From contig JAMPIV010003425.1 in NCBI GenBank assembly GCA_024509875.1, forward strand, positions 1 through 64,000: 64,000 bases of DNA, written 5' to 3'. Under the pieces are notes generated by a model. That model saw nothing but the letters and a program-made list of their open reading frames with translations. It did not search any database and was not told where the DNA came from. Position 1 is the first letter of the stretch; every line of letters starts with the position of its first letter. This stretch comes from Oreohelix idahoensis (Eukaryota > Mollusca > Gastropoda > Stylommatophora > Oreohelicidae). This document shows, one piece after another, positions 47,964 through 57,395 of the stretch. The translations under genes were made by a program, and so were the position numbers.

Positions 47964-48223
47964 GGAGCCGCGGTGGCACAGTGGTTAGTGCACTGGCTTC
48001 CTAGCTCGGTGGTCCATGGTTCGATTTTTTTTTTTAGACTGCAAACGGCTCCGGGGTCGACCCAGCCTCATGAATTGGGTACCAGAGCAACTCTGGGAAG
48101 GTTAAGGCGGCCGGCGTGATGCTGACCACATCACCCCTAGTGTGCCGATGGTCAAGAAAATATGGGCCCAACACCATATTCCCAATATACCTCAATGGAC
48201 GTGTAACGGTATCCTTTTTTTTT
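47964..48223 (+). mobile_element. tRNA-derived SINE with target duplication
   Basis: Starts aggagccgcggtggcacagt, with an A-box-like tggcacagtggtta and B-box-like ggttcgat about 50 bp later, and ends with a T10-11 run. The sequence tataaacaca flanks it on both sides (47951-47960 and 48224-48233). A T-rich expansion also sits next to the B box (48025-48036). SINEs are copied by LINE machinery and have no protein. Confidence 0.82.
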
Positions 48224-48233
48224 TATAAACACA

Positions 48234-49161
48234 TTCAGGCTTCAGAACAACACAACAAAACTCAACTATTAACCAACAAGTAAAAACACCATCGTGAGGA
48301 ATAATACAGTATAGAACGTATAATAAACACAATCAAGAAAATGTCACACTTAATGAAAAAAACGTTCTGATATAACCAACAGTTCCATGTATATGGTAAA
48401 TTGTTGAAAGAGCGTGCTACAAAGAAAATTATCAAACATTAAATTTTTATTTTTTTTTAAACAGAATTTATTGAACAGGAGCCCCGCAAGTTGACGCTTG
48501 CCTACCGCTATGTTCTATTTGAAATGGCGAATGCTGCCAGCGCAGATTCAAGAGTGCATGAGTAACACATGTGTAATTTATAGACATGGTTTTTTTTTAC
48601 TTTTCTTCACTTCTTTAATTCCTTGTACTTATTTCTAAAATATAACTTGGTAAATGTTCGCCACATATAGATTCCAGGGGTCGCTGAGAAGAAAATGAAA
48701 GAATATGAGCACTGCTCCCTTAGGTAAGTCATAAAATGCGACTAGTAGGAGGATGTGACTATCAACCTTACCATGTAAAACAACTTGTTACAGAAACCAT
48801 CTTTGAAAGAGCACGTGCATACTTTAGTACTGGCTTCCTGCCAGGGGACCAGTTATAGAGATGCCTTTCTGTTCCATAGTGAGCGATAAGACAGTGAATA
48901 CATGATGACACCAAGCTGTGTTTACAAACATTGGTTAACAAAAGATATCGTTACTCATATGTGTATGGTGCTCCGGTAAATCAAATGCGAGATAACTGAG
49001 CAAATTTGCGGGTTCACAAAACTGGCACGGATATCTTTAATTCATAACGCAACAAAATATTCGAACAAGTCGACATATGTGTTTAGGTTTGTATACACTT
49101 CGTTTTGTACAGGGTGGTTGACAATCAGTTATTTTTTTTAATGGGTACCGTATTTCCTCTT
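48234..49161. other. No gene; SINE-like module at 48722-48800
   Basis: The module taagtcataaaatgcgacta ... ccatgtaaaac ... cagaaac is related to 32436-32515. Poly-T and poly-A runs lie near 48446-48460 and 48589-48600. The rest is unassigned. Confidence 0.4.
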
Positions 49162-50742
49162 TTCTCTCACACTGTAAAGTGCTGTGTATATTGTTCTGTA
49201 AAGCTCCACTATCAATCACTGTAACATGTTGTTTGTGGTGTCACTACTGTATATGTCCATTGTAGTGTACAGAGTTGTGGAGATCAGGCATGCTCCAGTC
49301 TACCCAGCTGTAAATGGGTAACTCACCCTAGTCCTGAGTTAGGGAAGGCAAAGGCAGCTGTAAGCAGTAGTTTCCCTCTAAGGCTCCAGGGGAAGCAGGC
49401 CCTAAACTTGGTCAATTCAACCGACGCAGGAGGATGGTGTAGATATGGAGTAGAAGTGTAGAGTGTGATTAACGCGAATGGTGTACTGTTCGTGTTCTGA
49501 CCAATCTAATCACTCATACACTTGTGTCTACAAGGCACCAATGCAGACTGCTGGAATCTTTGTTTACACAGTTTATTTAGACGCACACACTGGGACATCA
49601 CGAGTAAATCATGGGTACAGTTTGACACATCAATTTGCAGGCATACATAGCAGATCACAAGTCATGACACGTTCATAAATAATGGGTAGTACATCAATAG
49701 CTTCCAATGTCATGATACATAATGGCCGCATCCCCTATCTGACTAAGCGCGTCAGTGAAGGCGGATCGGTAAGTAACTAAAGTTGCTTTATGTTCACAGT
49801 TTATATCATATATGAAACCATGGAAGGGGTTTCTATCAACATTGAGATCTCCTTGCCACTGTCCGAATAGTAAGATACATGCCCCGTTCTTTGGACAGTG
49901 ATTCAAAATACGATGACAGGAATGTAACATGGCCGCCTTCCTGAGTTGTCACTCACTCACAGGAGGGTATATCTAAGCCAAAGTTAATTTGAAATATATA
50001 AGAATAATTTCTTAAAGTTCCTCCAAACAGTTCTACAGTAATCCAGTTACTTCACGTAGACCTAACTGCTATATGGAAGCCCGTCATCTTCGTCGATACA
50101 AACGTGACCCTAGCGTTGTGAAGCACAAAATTCCAGCTAGGTCTAACCGACATGAGATCATCAAAAATAGGGTCTGGAATTACCTGGAGTCCGAATCATA
50201 CCTGGTACCGTACATTAGGAGAGTCTCTAACACAAGCTCTAGTAAAGACACAATCTCCTACAGAAGAAAACCACTTCATGAATCGTTTTTATTGAAGAAT
50301 CTACCAGCCCTGAAAAAATGCGTAACCGCCATTGTAAACAGTACCTCGGAACTCATCACGACTTGTCAAGACAACTCCTACTTCCGCTAGAGCGGCATAA
50401 CAGAATATAGTCCTGCCTACCCATCAAAAATATACAATACAGGACTGATTCTACTTGTACTAATAATATGTAATACATATGAATTCAGGCCATAAACATA
50501 ATAAGCAAATTAATATATTTTCTGGCCCTAACAAATAAGTACGGACATGGGTGTCATATCCATGCGCCGAATCAATATCAAGAACGATTACTCCTATGAT
50601 CAAAAGTGTAAATCAATCATGAGTTATCTCGCTTTACCATAGACAGCATTTTCATACACAAATGAATGAATGTCTATATCTTTTCCATATTAAATAGCCA
50701 TATCGATTTTTGTAATATGTGCGTCAAAATATGCACGCAACA
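49162..50742 (-). repeat. Downstream (3-prime) LTR, about 1.57 kb
   Basis: On the minus strand it starts TGTTGCGTGCATATTTTGAC at 50742. The shared block ends near 49162 (gtgtgagagaa), or at 49173 if the canonical end ...CTTTACA is taken. It contains the module also seen at 10587-10680. Confidence 0.9.
50073..50390 (+). other. Antisense open frame within the LTR
   Basis: A 105-codon plus-strand frame (starts MEARHLRRYKRDP), opposite to the element's transcription. It is kept in the other LTR at 58563-58880, with changes near its middle (NTSSSKD versus NINSSRD). The few differences change amino acids, so there is no sign of selection. No family recognised; probably chance. Confidence 0.2.
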
Positions 50743-50743
50743 G

Positions 50744-50762
50744 ATTACCACACCCCTCGGGA
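50744..50762 (-). promoter_or_regulatory. Candidate polypurine tract
   Basis: Just upstream of the downstream LTR the minus strand reads cccgaggggtgtggtaatc and then TGTTGCG. A G/A-rich block at this place would prime plus-strand synthesis. Weak, position-based. Confidence 0.35.
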
Positions 50763-51151
50763 AAAAAAAATGATACATTTTTTTTTTGAAATACATCTAG
50801 GAGCAACATACAATAGGCTCACAACGCACCAATAACAATGCGCAGATGATAAGCATAAGTTTTATGACCTTAGAGAAAGTACTTCTCTAAGTATAAATAT
50901 TTCCAGAGAGGTGTCACCAACGCATACTACAATATTAGCAATGACACAATTTCTACATTAGTTTATACATAAATTTCATCTAAGATATCTTAACATCATG
51001 ATCATCAAAGACGAAAAAAAACATTGAAAGATCAGCGGTGAATAAATATCAATGAACCGCTAAGTAGTGTTACAATCAATATATGATATTACATATGTGT
51101 ACACATTTCAACATAGGAACAACTGTATCAAAGTTGTATATAATTTAACAG

Positions 51152-54100
51152 TTATGAATCATGTGGGCATCTAGACAAAATATCTGCCATCACATTTTCT
51201 GACCCACGGATAGCTCGCACCGAAAAATGAAATGGCTGCAGAGCAATCGCGTAACGCGTTGATCTCGCGCTCTTCAGATTTTTACTCTGAATAGCCGTAA
51301 GAGCTTTCTGGTCAGTTTCCACGATGAAATGCGCGCCAAGAAGAAATCTTTGCAGTTTAAGGATTGACCAAACCATAGCCAATAATTCACGGTCTAGGAC
51401 CGAGTAGTTCTTCTCTGCGGCATTTAATTTACGAGAAATATACATCACAGGATGCAGAGTTCCAGAGTACTCTTGCATTAGTGCTGCTCCAATCCCGGTG
51501 GATGAAGCGTCACTACGAATAATAAATGTCTTATCCTTAGAAGGCAATACTAGGATAGGTGAAGTAGAAAACATAGTTTTAACCTTATCCAAAGAGGATT
51601 GACATTCTTGAGTCCAATGGACTACATTAGGAGACCCTTTCTTTAGCAAGGAAGAAAGAGGTGACATAATGGAGGACAGATTCGGAATGAATCGTCCATA
51701 AAATTGTATTAGACCTAAGAGACTTCGCACTTGCTTTTTAGTCTTAGGAATAGAAATGTTAAGTATCTTACTTGTATTATGGTCTTCTGTTTTTAGGAAC
51801 CCATGACCAACACGGTGTCCTAAGAAAGATATTTCGCTAAAACCAATACATGCTTTCGATGGTTTCGCTGTCAGGTTATGCTCGCGTAAGATAGACAATA
51901 GTTCATTTATCCCATTATAGTGATCGTTCCAAGTATCACTGAAAAGGCAGATGTCATCAAGATACGCAATGACATCTGAGCGATGAGATAGGATTCGACG
52001 CATCATGCGTACGAATGTTGCAGGGGCGTTCATAAGACCGAAAGGCATGAAATTCCATTGGAATAGACCCCTAGGCGTCGAAAAAGCAGTAAACGGTTTG
52101 GCGTGTTCGGATAATGGAACTTGCCAATATCCCTTAGACAAATCGAGTTTAGTAAAGAAATGAGAATTCGATAGTCTCGTAAGTAGCTCTTCTAGTAAAG
52201 GCATAGGTTCAGCATCAAATTTCGTCACTTGGTTCAATTTGCGATAATCCACGCAAAGACGTATGTTATTGTCTTTTTTTCGTACAATAACCATCGGCGA
52301 AGAATATGCTGATGTGGATGGTTCAATAATTTTTAACTCTATCATCTCATCCAACTCTTTCTCTACCTGTGCTTGAAAATGTATCGGGATAGGATACGGT
52401 CTGACTCTTATAGGACTATGGTCAGTAAGAATAATGTCATGTTGAATGACATCAGTTTGACCAGGAATGTCAGTAAGGACATCCTGAAATTGTTCTAACA
52501 TAGTAGAAACTTGTTTCTGCTCTCCTGGAGATAATTCGGGAGAAATTGCAACATCTTTCCATGATTCATTAGAGTGAAGAGGAATCATTGGAAAAGGTAG
52601 ATTTACATCCGAGAAACTCGTTTCCTCATCCTGTATTACTGACAGAGATGAGTACTGTCCATGTTGGACTGGAAAATCGTCCGTTGCCTGGAAAACAGGT
52701 TGTAAATAATCCGGACGTTCATGGAATTCCGTGAGCATGTTGATGTGGAAGGTTTTACGCTTCCCGTCAATATCGACGATATAGTCAACATCGGAAACTT
52801 TTGATATTATATCGTACGGACCTTTCCAAGAAATAAGAAGTCTATTTTCCCTACAAGGTAGCAAGACGAATGCTTTGTCACCTGGACAAAGTTGTCGCAA
52901 GCATCTCTTTTTATTGGCAAAATCCCTTGCCTTCTGTTTCGCAAATTCAGAAGAAGCAGTTGCCAATTTGCATGCTTCAATAATCTTGTGTCTAAGTGCG
53001 ATGACATATTCATAAGAGGATTTTGTGTCATCGACAATATTATCAGCAGTTATAAGATCATGAAGTAAGGACATAGGACCTCGCGGTTTCGCGCCAAAGA
53101 CAAGTTCAAAGGGAGAAAATCCTGTATGTTCGTTGGCGACCTCTCTATATGCAAAGAGAGCCGCGGGTAAAACCCTATCCCAATCCTGAGGATGATCTTC
53201 TGTTATCTTACCTAGTAGGTTTTTCAGAGTTCTATTCAGACGTTCCACCATCCCATTGGACATAGGATGATAAATACTACTCAGCGATCTCTCTATCTTA
53301 AGAGTCGACATTACTTGAGACATGGTATCCGATATGAGTTGGGTACCATGGTCGGATAATATTTCTGCTGGAAACCCCAGACGAGAAAATATTAACCAAA
53401 GAGCATCTGCGACATCAGCAGTAGTTATGCTCTTTAGAGGAACAGCCTCCGGCCAACGTGTGCACATATCAACACACGTCAAAATAAATTGGTGTCCTCT
53501 AGCAGACTTTATCTTAAATGGACCAATGATGTCTATCGCCATTTTTTGAAATGGTCGAATGGGAATGTCTGCAGCCTGAATAGGTGCATCATGGCGTGGA
53601 CCTCTGGATTTAATCTCTTGACATACTTTACAAGATCGACAATAGATTCGTATGTCCTTATTCACAGCAGGCCAAAAGAAAGATTCAAGAACTCTAGCTT
53701 TAGTACGGGAAAAACCCATATGTCCAGCACACTGCGAATCATGAGCGTGCTGTAAGATTTTAACTCTCATATTTTTAGGCACAAGGATTTGAGAATGAAT
53801 GGACTTAGCGGAGTCTTGTACCATACGTACAAGTACGCCATTCTTCATCGTAACCCAAGATTTACGATTTGTATCCTTATTCGGATCACCTTTTGTTGCC
53901 AGAGTAAAGAATTTCTTTAGAGTAGGATCATCTTCCTGCTGTTTTATAAAGGAATCATGGGAAATCTCCAAGGGATCATCTTGGATCTGCGCATCATTAT
54001 CTTCAGAATGTGAAGATTGTGGCATATTAAGAGCTTGAGCCCTAGTGATTACTGCATTGGCAGATTGCATATTAACATTTTCCCAATTAGAAATTTGCTG

Positions 54101-55762
54101 TGGAGTGCATTCTTTCACTCCATGAATGCGACCGATGATAAGATCAGCGATCGGATTCGGCAAGAGACATGCTTGCACCTCTCCTGTAAAGAAAGGCGTA
54201 GCAATATTGATAATGGCAGTGGAGTACTTCTCCAATGTGCCACCAAATGTTACACATTTGACTACATCGCCTGTAGCTCGAGAAGGGTTTACGAGTGATT
54301 GCCTCACTCCGATGGTAGTGCACCCCGAATCGAAAAGAATTGATACCGGAGTACCATCTATTAGGCCTCTATTGAAGACGAGAGCACCCCTTCCATTATG
54401 CGCGATTGACGCAGGGAGAGCGGGAAGCGGGTGACCGCAGCTTAAAGTAGAAACTGTGGTTGGATCGAATAATGTTTTGCATTGCGAACACTCAGATGCC
54501 CTAGCAAAATCGAAAGCGGAATTTGCTACACTATTGGAGTCTTTTTTATCATTATTCTGATTACCGGCGTCGTGGAACTCCTGTTGTGCAAAGTTAGCCT
54601 GGTAATAAGATTTACCATGTCTTTTGTGTTGTGATCTACCTCGGTTATAATTGTCTCTATAATTATTATTTCCCCTTTTATAACCCCTATTTGGGTTTGA
54701 ATCATAATATTCATGATCATAATCATCACGCTCATTATACTGAGTATCCCTGTAATATTGGTTCTTTTCTCTCCATGAAGCACTTGGGTAGTTCCTATAG
54801 CTACTCCCCTTTCGAGAATGTCTAAAATTATGGGTACCCCTCGCGTGTCGAGGACTATCAGCCCGATTCCAGTTCTTCGAAGAAGAACCCTGATTTGAGT
54901 GGTTATCTTGGTTTTGATATTTATTCCAATTAACCTTTTTATCAAATTTATTTTTAGCTCCTTGGAATTTGTGTGAGTAATTCTGATTATATTCTGTTGC
55001 CGAAGCAACTGGCATACTCTCTTTGATGTTAGAGTTACTAAGAATCATGTCAGGGTGTGCCGTGGCATACTGGTCACAATATTCTTCCATTTGCTTTGAT
55101 GTACTAGGTTTACGCTCATGTAAGAACTCTAGGAATGGTTTATTTACCGAAGACATGACCTTGTCTCTTAGCAATAAATCCGTAAGACCATCAAATGTTT
55201 TCTCTATTTTGGATAATTCAATCCATCGTGAGAGTGTAAGTCGTGCTTTTGAAATGAAATCTGAGAATTCTAAACCTACCTCAGGTCTCATTGTTTTAAA
55301 CAAAAGACGATAACCTTCTTCTGACAGCTGATATCTCTTTATCAAAGCTGCCCTAATAGCATCATAATTATCCTTGTCGGCCTCTTCAACCAAAGATAAC
55401 TTAGTCAGAGACTCCCCTTTTAAATTTTCAGACAACTGATGCACATACTGTGATTTGTCAACATTATGAGCTCGACAGGCACGTTCAAATCTATCAAGCC
55501 AGAATGTTATATCATCACTGGCAGAGTTGAACGCTGGCACCTTGACCTTATAATTAAAAGGTTTACCATTACCACCAGATGCCTGATTAATGTTACTCAT
55601 ACTAGTCAATCTTAATTTCTCTAATTCAAACTCATGTTCTCTTATTGCTTTTCTCTCTTCAGCTTCTCTATCTAATTTTCTTTGTTCAGCAGCAGCAGTA
55701 GCTTCTAATTTTTTCTGTTCAGCTGCAGCAGCAGCTTCTAATTTTTTTCTGTTCTGCATCAA
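51152..55762 (-). CDS. Gag-Pol polyprotein of Gmr1-like LTR retrotransposon
   Basis: A 1536-codon frame; first ATG at 55759, but translation probably begins upstream at 56010. Residues 1-52 are Ala/Glu/Lys/Gln-rich coiled coil. About 150-235 form a capsid region that resembles SCAN domains (FSDFISKARLTLSRWIEL ... LLRDKVMSSV). About 255-400 is Asn/Arg/Tyr-rich, nucleic-acid binding. C425-C428-C442-H444 is a possible zinc site. Protease active site is FDSG (478-480). Integrase: H674, H681, C711, C714 zinc module; catalytic D744, D804, E840 (35 residues between the last two); GPY motif at 981. RT: LDLSKGY with D1207, YLDD at 1267-1270. RNase H: D1418, E1459, D1484, D1527. All catalytic residues are present and there is no internal stop. 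Ends at CPHDS. Order INT-RT identifies the Gmr1-like group. Frames in the other strand across this region are shadows. Confidence 0.95.
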   Translation of the reverse strand: MMQNRKKLEAAAAAEQKKLEATAAAEQRKLDREAEERKAIREHEFELEKLRLTSMSNINQASGGNGKPFNYKVKVPAFNSASDDITFWLDRFERACRAHNVDKSQYVHQLSENLKGESLTKLSLVEEADKDNYDAIRAALIKRYQLSEEGYRLLFKTMRPEVGLEFSDFISKARLTLSRWIELSKIEKTFDGLTDLLLRDKVMSSVNKPFLEFLHERKPSTSKQMEEYCDQYATAHPDMILSNSNIKESMPVASATEYNQNYSHKFQGAKNKFDKKVNWNKYQNQDNHSNQGSSSKNWNRADSPRHARGTHNFRHSRKGSSYRNYPSASWREKNQYYRDTQYNERDDYDHEYYDSNPNRGYKRGNNNYRDNYNRGRSQHKRHGKSYYQANFAQQEFHDAGNQNNDKKDSNSVANSAFDFARASECSQCKTLFDPTTVSTLSCGHPLPALPASIAHNGRGALVFNRGLIDGTPVSILFDSGCTTIGVRQSLVNPSRATGDVVKCVTFGGTLEKYSTAIINIATPFFTGEVQACLLPNPIADLIIGRIHGVKECTPQQISNWENVNMQSANAVITRAQALNMPQSSHSEDNDAQIQDDPLEISHDSFIKQQEDDPTLKKFFTLATKGDPNKDTNRKSWVTMKNGVLVRMVQDSAKSIHSQILVPKNMRVKILQHAHDSQCAGHMGFSRTKARVLESFFWPAVNKDIRIYCRSCKVCQEIKSRGPRHDAPIQAADIPIRPFQKMAIDIIGPFKIKSARGHQFILTCVDMCTRWPEAVPLKSITTADVADALWLIFSRLGFPAEILSDHGTQLISDTMSQVMSTLKIERSLSSIYHPMSNGMVERLNRTLKNLLGKITEDHPQDWDRVLPAALFAYREVANEHTGFSPFELVFGAKPRGPMSLLHDLITADNIVDDTKSSYEYVIALRHKIIEACKLATASSEFAKQKARDFANKKRCLRQLCPGDKAFVLLPCRENRLLISWKGPYDIISKVSDVDYIVDIDGKRKTFHINMLTEFHERPDYLQPVFQATDDFPVQHGQYSSLSVIQDEETSFSDVNLPFPMIPLHSNESWKDVAISPELSPGEQKQVSTMLEQFQDVLTDIPGQTDVIQHDIILTDHSPIRVRPYPIPIHFQAQVEKELDEMIELKIIEPSTSAYSSPMVIVRKKDNNIRLCVDYRKLNQVTKFDAEPMPLLEELLTRLSNSHFFTKLDLSKGYWQVPLSEHAKPFTAFSTPRGLFQWNFMPFGLMNAPATFVRMMRRILSHRSDVIAYLDDICLFSDTWNDHYNGINELLSILREHNLTAKPSKACIGFSEISFLGHRVGHGFLKTEDHNTSKILNISIPKTKKQVRSLLGLIQFYGRFIPNLSSIMSPLSSLLKKGSPNVVHWTQECQSSLDKVKTMFSTSPILVLPSKDKTFIIRSDASSTGIGAALMQEYSGTLHPVMYISRKLNAAEKNYSVLDRELLAMVWSILKLQRFLLGAHFIVETDQKALTAIQSKNLKSARSTRYAIALQPFHFSVRAIRGSENVMADILSRCPHDS

Positions 55763-55812
55763 ATCTCCTTTCCTCCACTTGCATCTGCAATTTCTTTAGT
55801 TCAGCAGCAGTA

Positions 55813-56010
55813 TCAGCTTCTTTTTTCTAATCTTTTTTCTTCAGCCAGAGCTTTTCTCTCTTCAGCAGCAGCTTTTTTCTCTTCAGCAGCAGCTTTTCTC
55901 TCCTCTGCAGCTAATGCTTTGTCATATTGAGCAACAGCCCATTGTTCTAAGTCTTTCCCAGTCTTATCAAGGGATTTTCCTTGTGCAATAAAGTAATCTA
56001 ATGTAGACAT
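55813..56010 (-). pseudogene. Gag N-terminus, frame broken before the main ORF
   Basis: Starts with ATG at 56008-56010 and reads MSTLDYFIAQGKSLDK, then a coiled coil rich in AEERKAAAEEKKAAAEE. It stops at a TGA near 55813. The coil continues in a second frame (KEADTAAELKKLQMQVEE), and then in the frame of the main Gag-Pol ORF. Both frame changes lie at A-runs (A6 near 55829, A7 near 55742-55748) and each is what one extra A would cause. Either the copy is damaged or the assembly has homopolymer errors. In an intact copy this would be the natural start of Gag. A 3-prime splice-like tttactttttcag lies 25 bases upstream of the ATG. Confidence 0.75.
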
Positions 56011-56059
56011 CCTGTCTTCTTAAATCAGAAACCTGAAAAAGTAAATAAATTACCCTATT

Positions 56060-56420
56060 TCACTTTAATGGGAGACAAGTCTATACCATAGACTTAGTCT
56101 TAGTGAAAAACTTGTATGGTTATTTTGTTTATCATATAACCAATGATAACTTGAGTACCTGTGGAAAACAATAACTGTATATCTTAAATACTGTGGGAGA
56201 CAAGCCTTATAAAGGTCTTGTATACCTTAATGTAATCAATGATCACTTGAGTACCTGTGGAAAATAATATTTCCTATGTCAATCACTTTGGGAGACAAGC
56301 CTTACAAAGGTCTTGTATAACTTAATGTAATCAATGATCACTTGAGTACCTGTGGAAAATAATATTTCCTATCCCAATCACTTTGGGAGACAAGCCTTAC
56401 AAAGGTCTTGTACACTTTGT
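56060..56420. repeat. Leader tandem repeat, about 95-bp units
   Basis: The phrase gggagacaag...ggtcttgta...aatgatcacttgagtacctg recurs with gggagacaag at about 56069, 56194, 56290 and 56384. The first unit is diverged; the last two are almost identical. It lies in the 5-prime leader of the retrotransposon, perhaps affecting packaging or translation, but no function can be shown. Confidence 0.85.
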
Positions 56421-57395
56421 TTTATAACAATAATAATCATAAAGTACTGATCTGTACTATAATATAAGTGTATTCAACTATACCTCCTATGTCATATGTC
56501 AACTAAAGACATTACAAAGGACAAACAAGAAAAGACAATCTGAAAACATTTGCAGAGATCAAATTAAATTAAATAGGAGAAATGAAAAAAATGATCACAG
56601 AAACCGTGATGATAACTGCAATAAGATAACAAGACAAATAACGCCACAGTGTATAAACATAAGGGTGTAAAGAACTGAAATGAAAGGAAAGATGAGACCT
56701 ACAATTATACAAACAAATCAAACAAAAATAAAGAACAGAAAAATGTTACAAATACAAATATGAAACAGTCGTCACAACTAACCAAATATTTGCAAACTAT
56801 GTTGCATGCAAATTTCAATTAAGAAATTGCTCCCTATAGAACGCCAGAACAAGACCAATATCACTTGGTATTTCCTGTTCTAGTCACCTCCCATCCAGGC
56901 CCGCAAACACATAACAATCACACATATAAACAAATAATATATAAACATAAATACATATAAATCATCAATGTGTGTATCATATCATGCAATGTGTTGCAGT
57001 TGTAATGTATTGTACTGTATGCTCAGTTTTAACAAATTAGACTACCACTTTATTGAGTAATAGATTTGTATTCTAACTGTTACACTGTTCAATTTTTTTG
57101 AGCACATAAGAAGATCCAACGATGAAATTTGCACTTTAAGTTCAACATTGCTCTTCTATTTCAGCAGGATAAACAATCACTAGTTTAGCATCCTGACTGT
57201 ACTGTGTCAAATGTCAACAAGTGCTGACCCAGATATTGCTACACTTGTCAGAACAGGTCAAGCTGACATTGATTGTATAGCTGTCCTACTGGTGTTGATG
57301 TGGTCAAACAAATGTTCTTGAAACTGTAAAATGTGATTCTCAACACAACAAAACTGCGTAGGCTGGACCCAGGAATCTGGCTCACCACTGTAAAG
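56421..57395 (-). other. 5-prime leader of the retrotransposon
   Basis: Non-coding, A-rich in plus orientation. No internal gene seen. Confidence 0.6.
57366..57387 (-). promoter_or_regulatory. Candidate primer binding site
   Basis: About nine bases after the upstream LTR the minus strand reads TGGTGAGCCAGATTCC, starting with TGG as PBSs do. I could not match it to a specific tRNA 3-prime end. Confidence 0.35.

Noticed and set aside
49150..49172. Target duplication for the 10-kb retrotransposon
   Set aside because: Neither choice of LTR edge (49162 or 49173, against 59232) gives matching 4-6 bp flanks; left unclaimed.
53322..54434. Plus-strand and alternative-frame ORFs inside the Gag-Pol region
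   Set aside because: Shadows of the 1536-codon frame, which has every catalytic motif in place.
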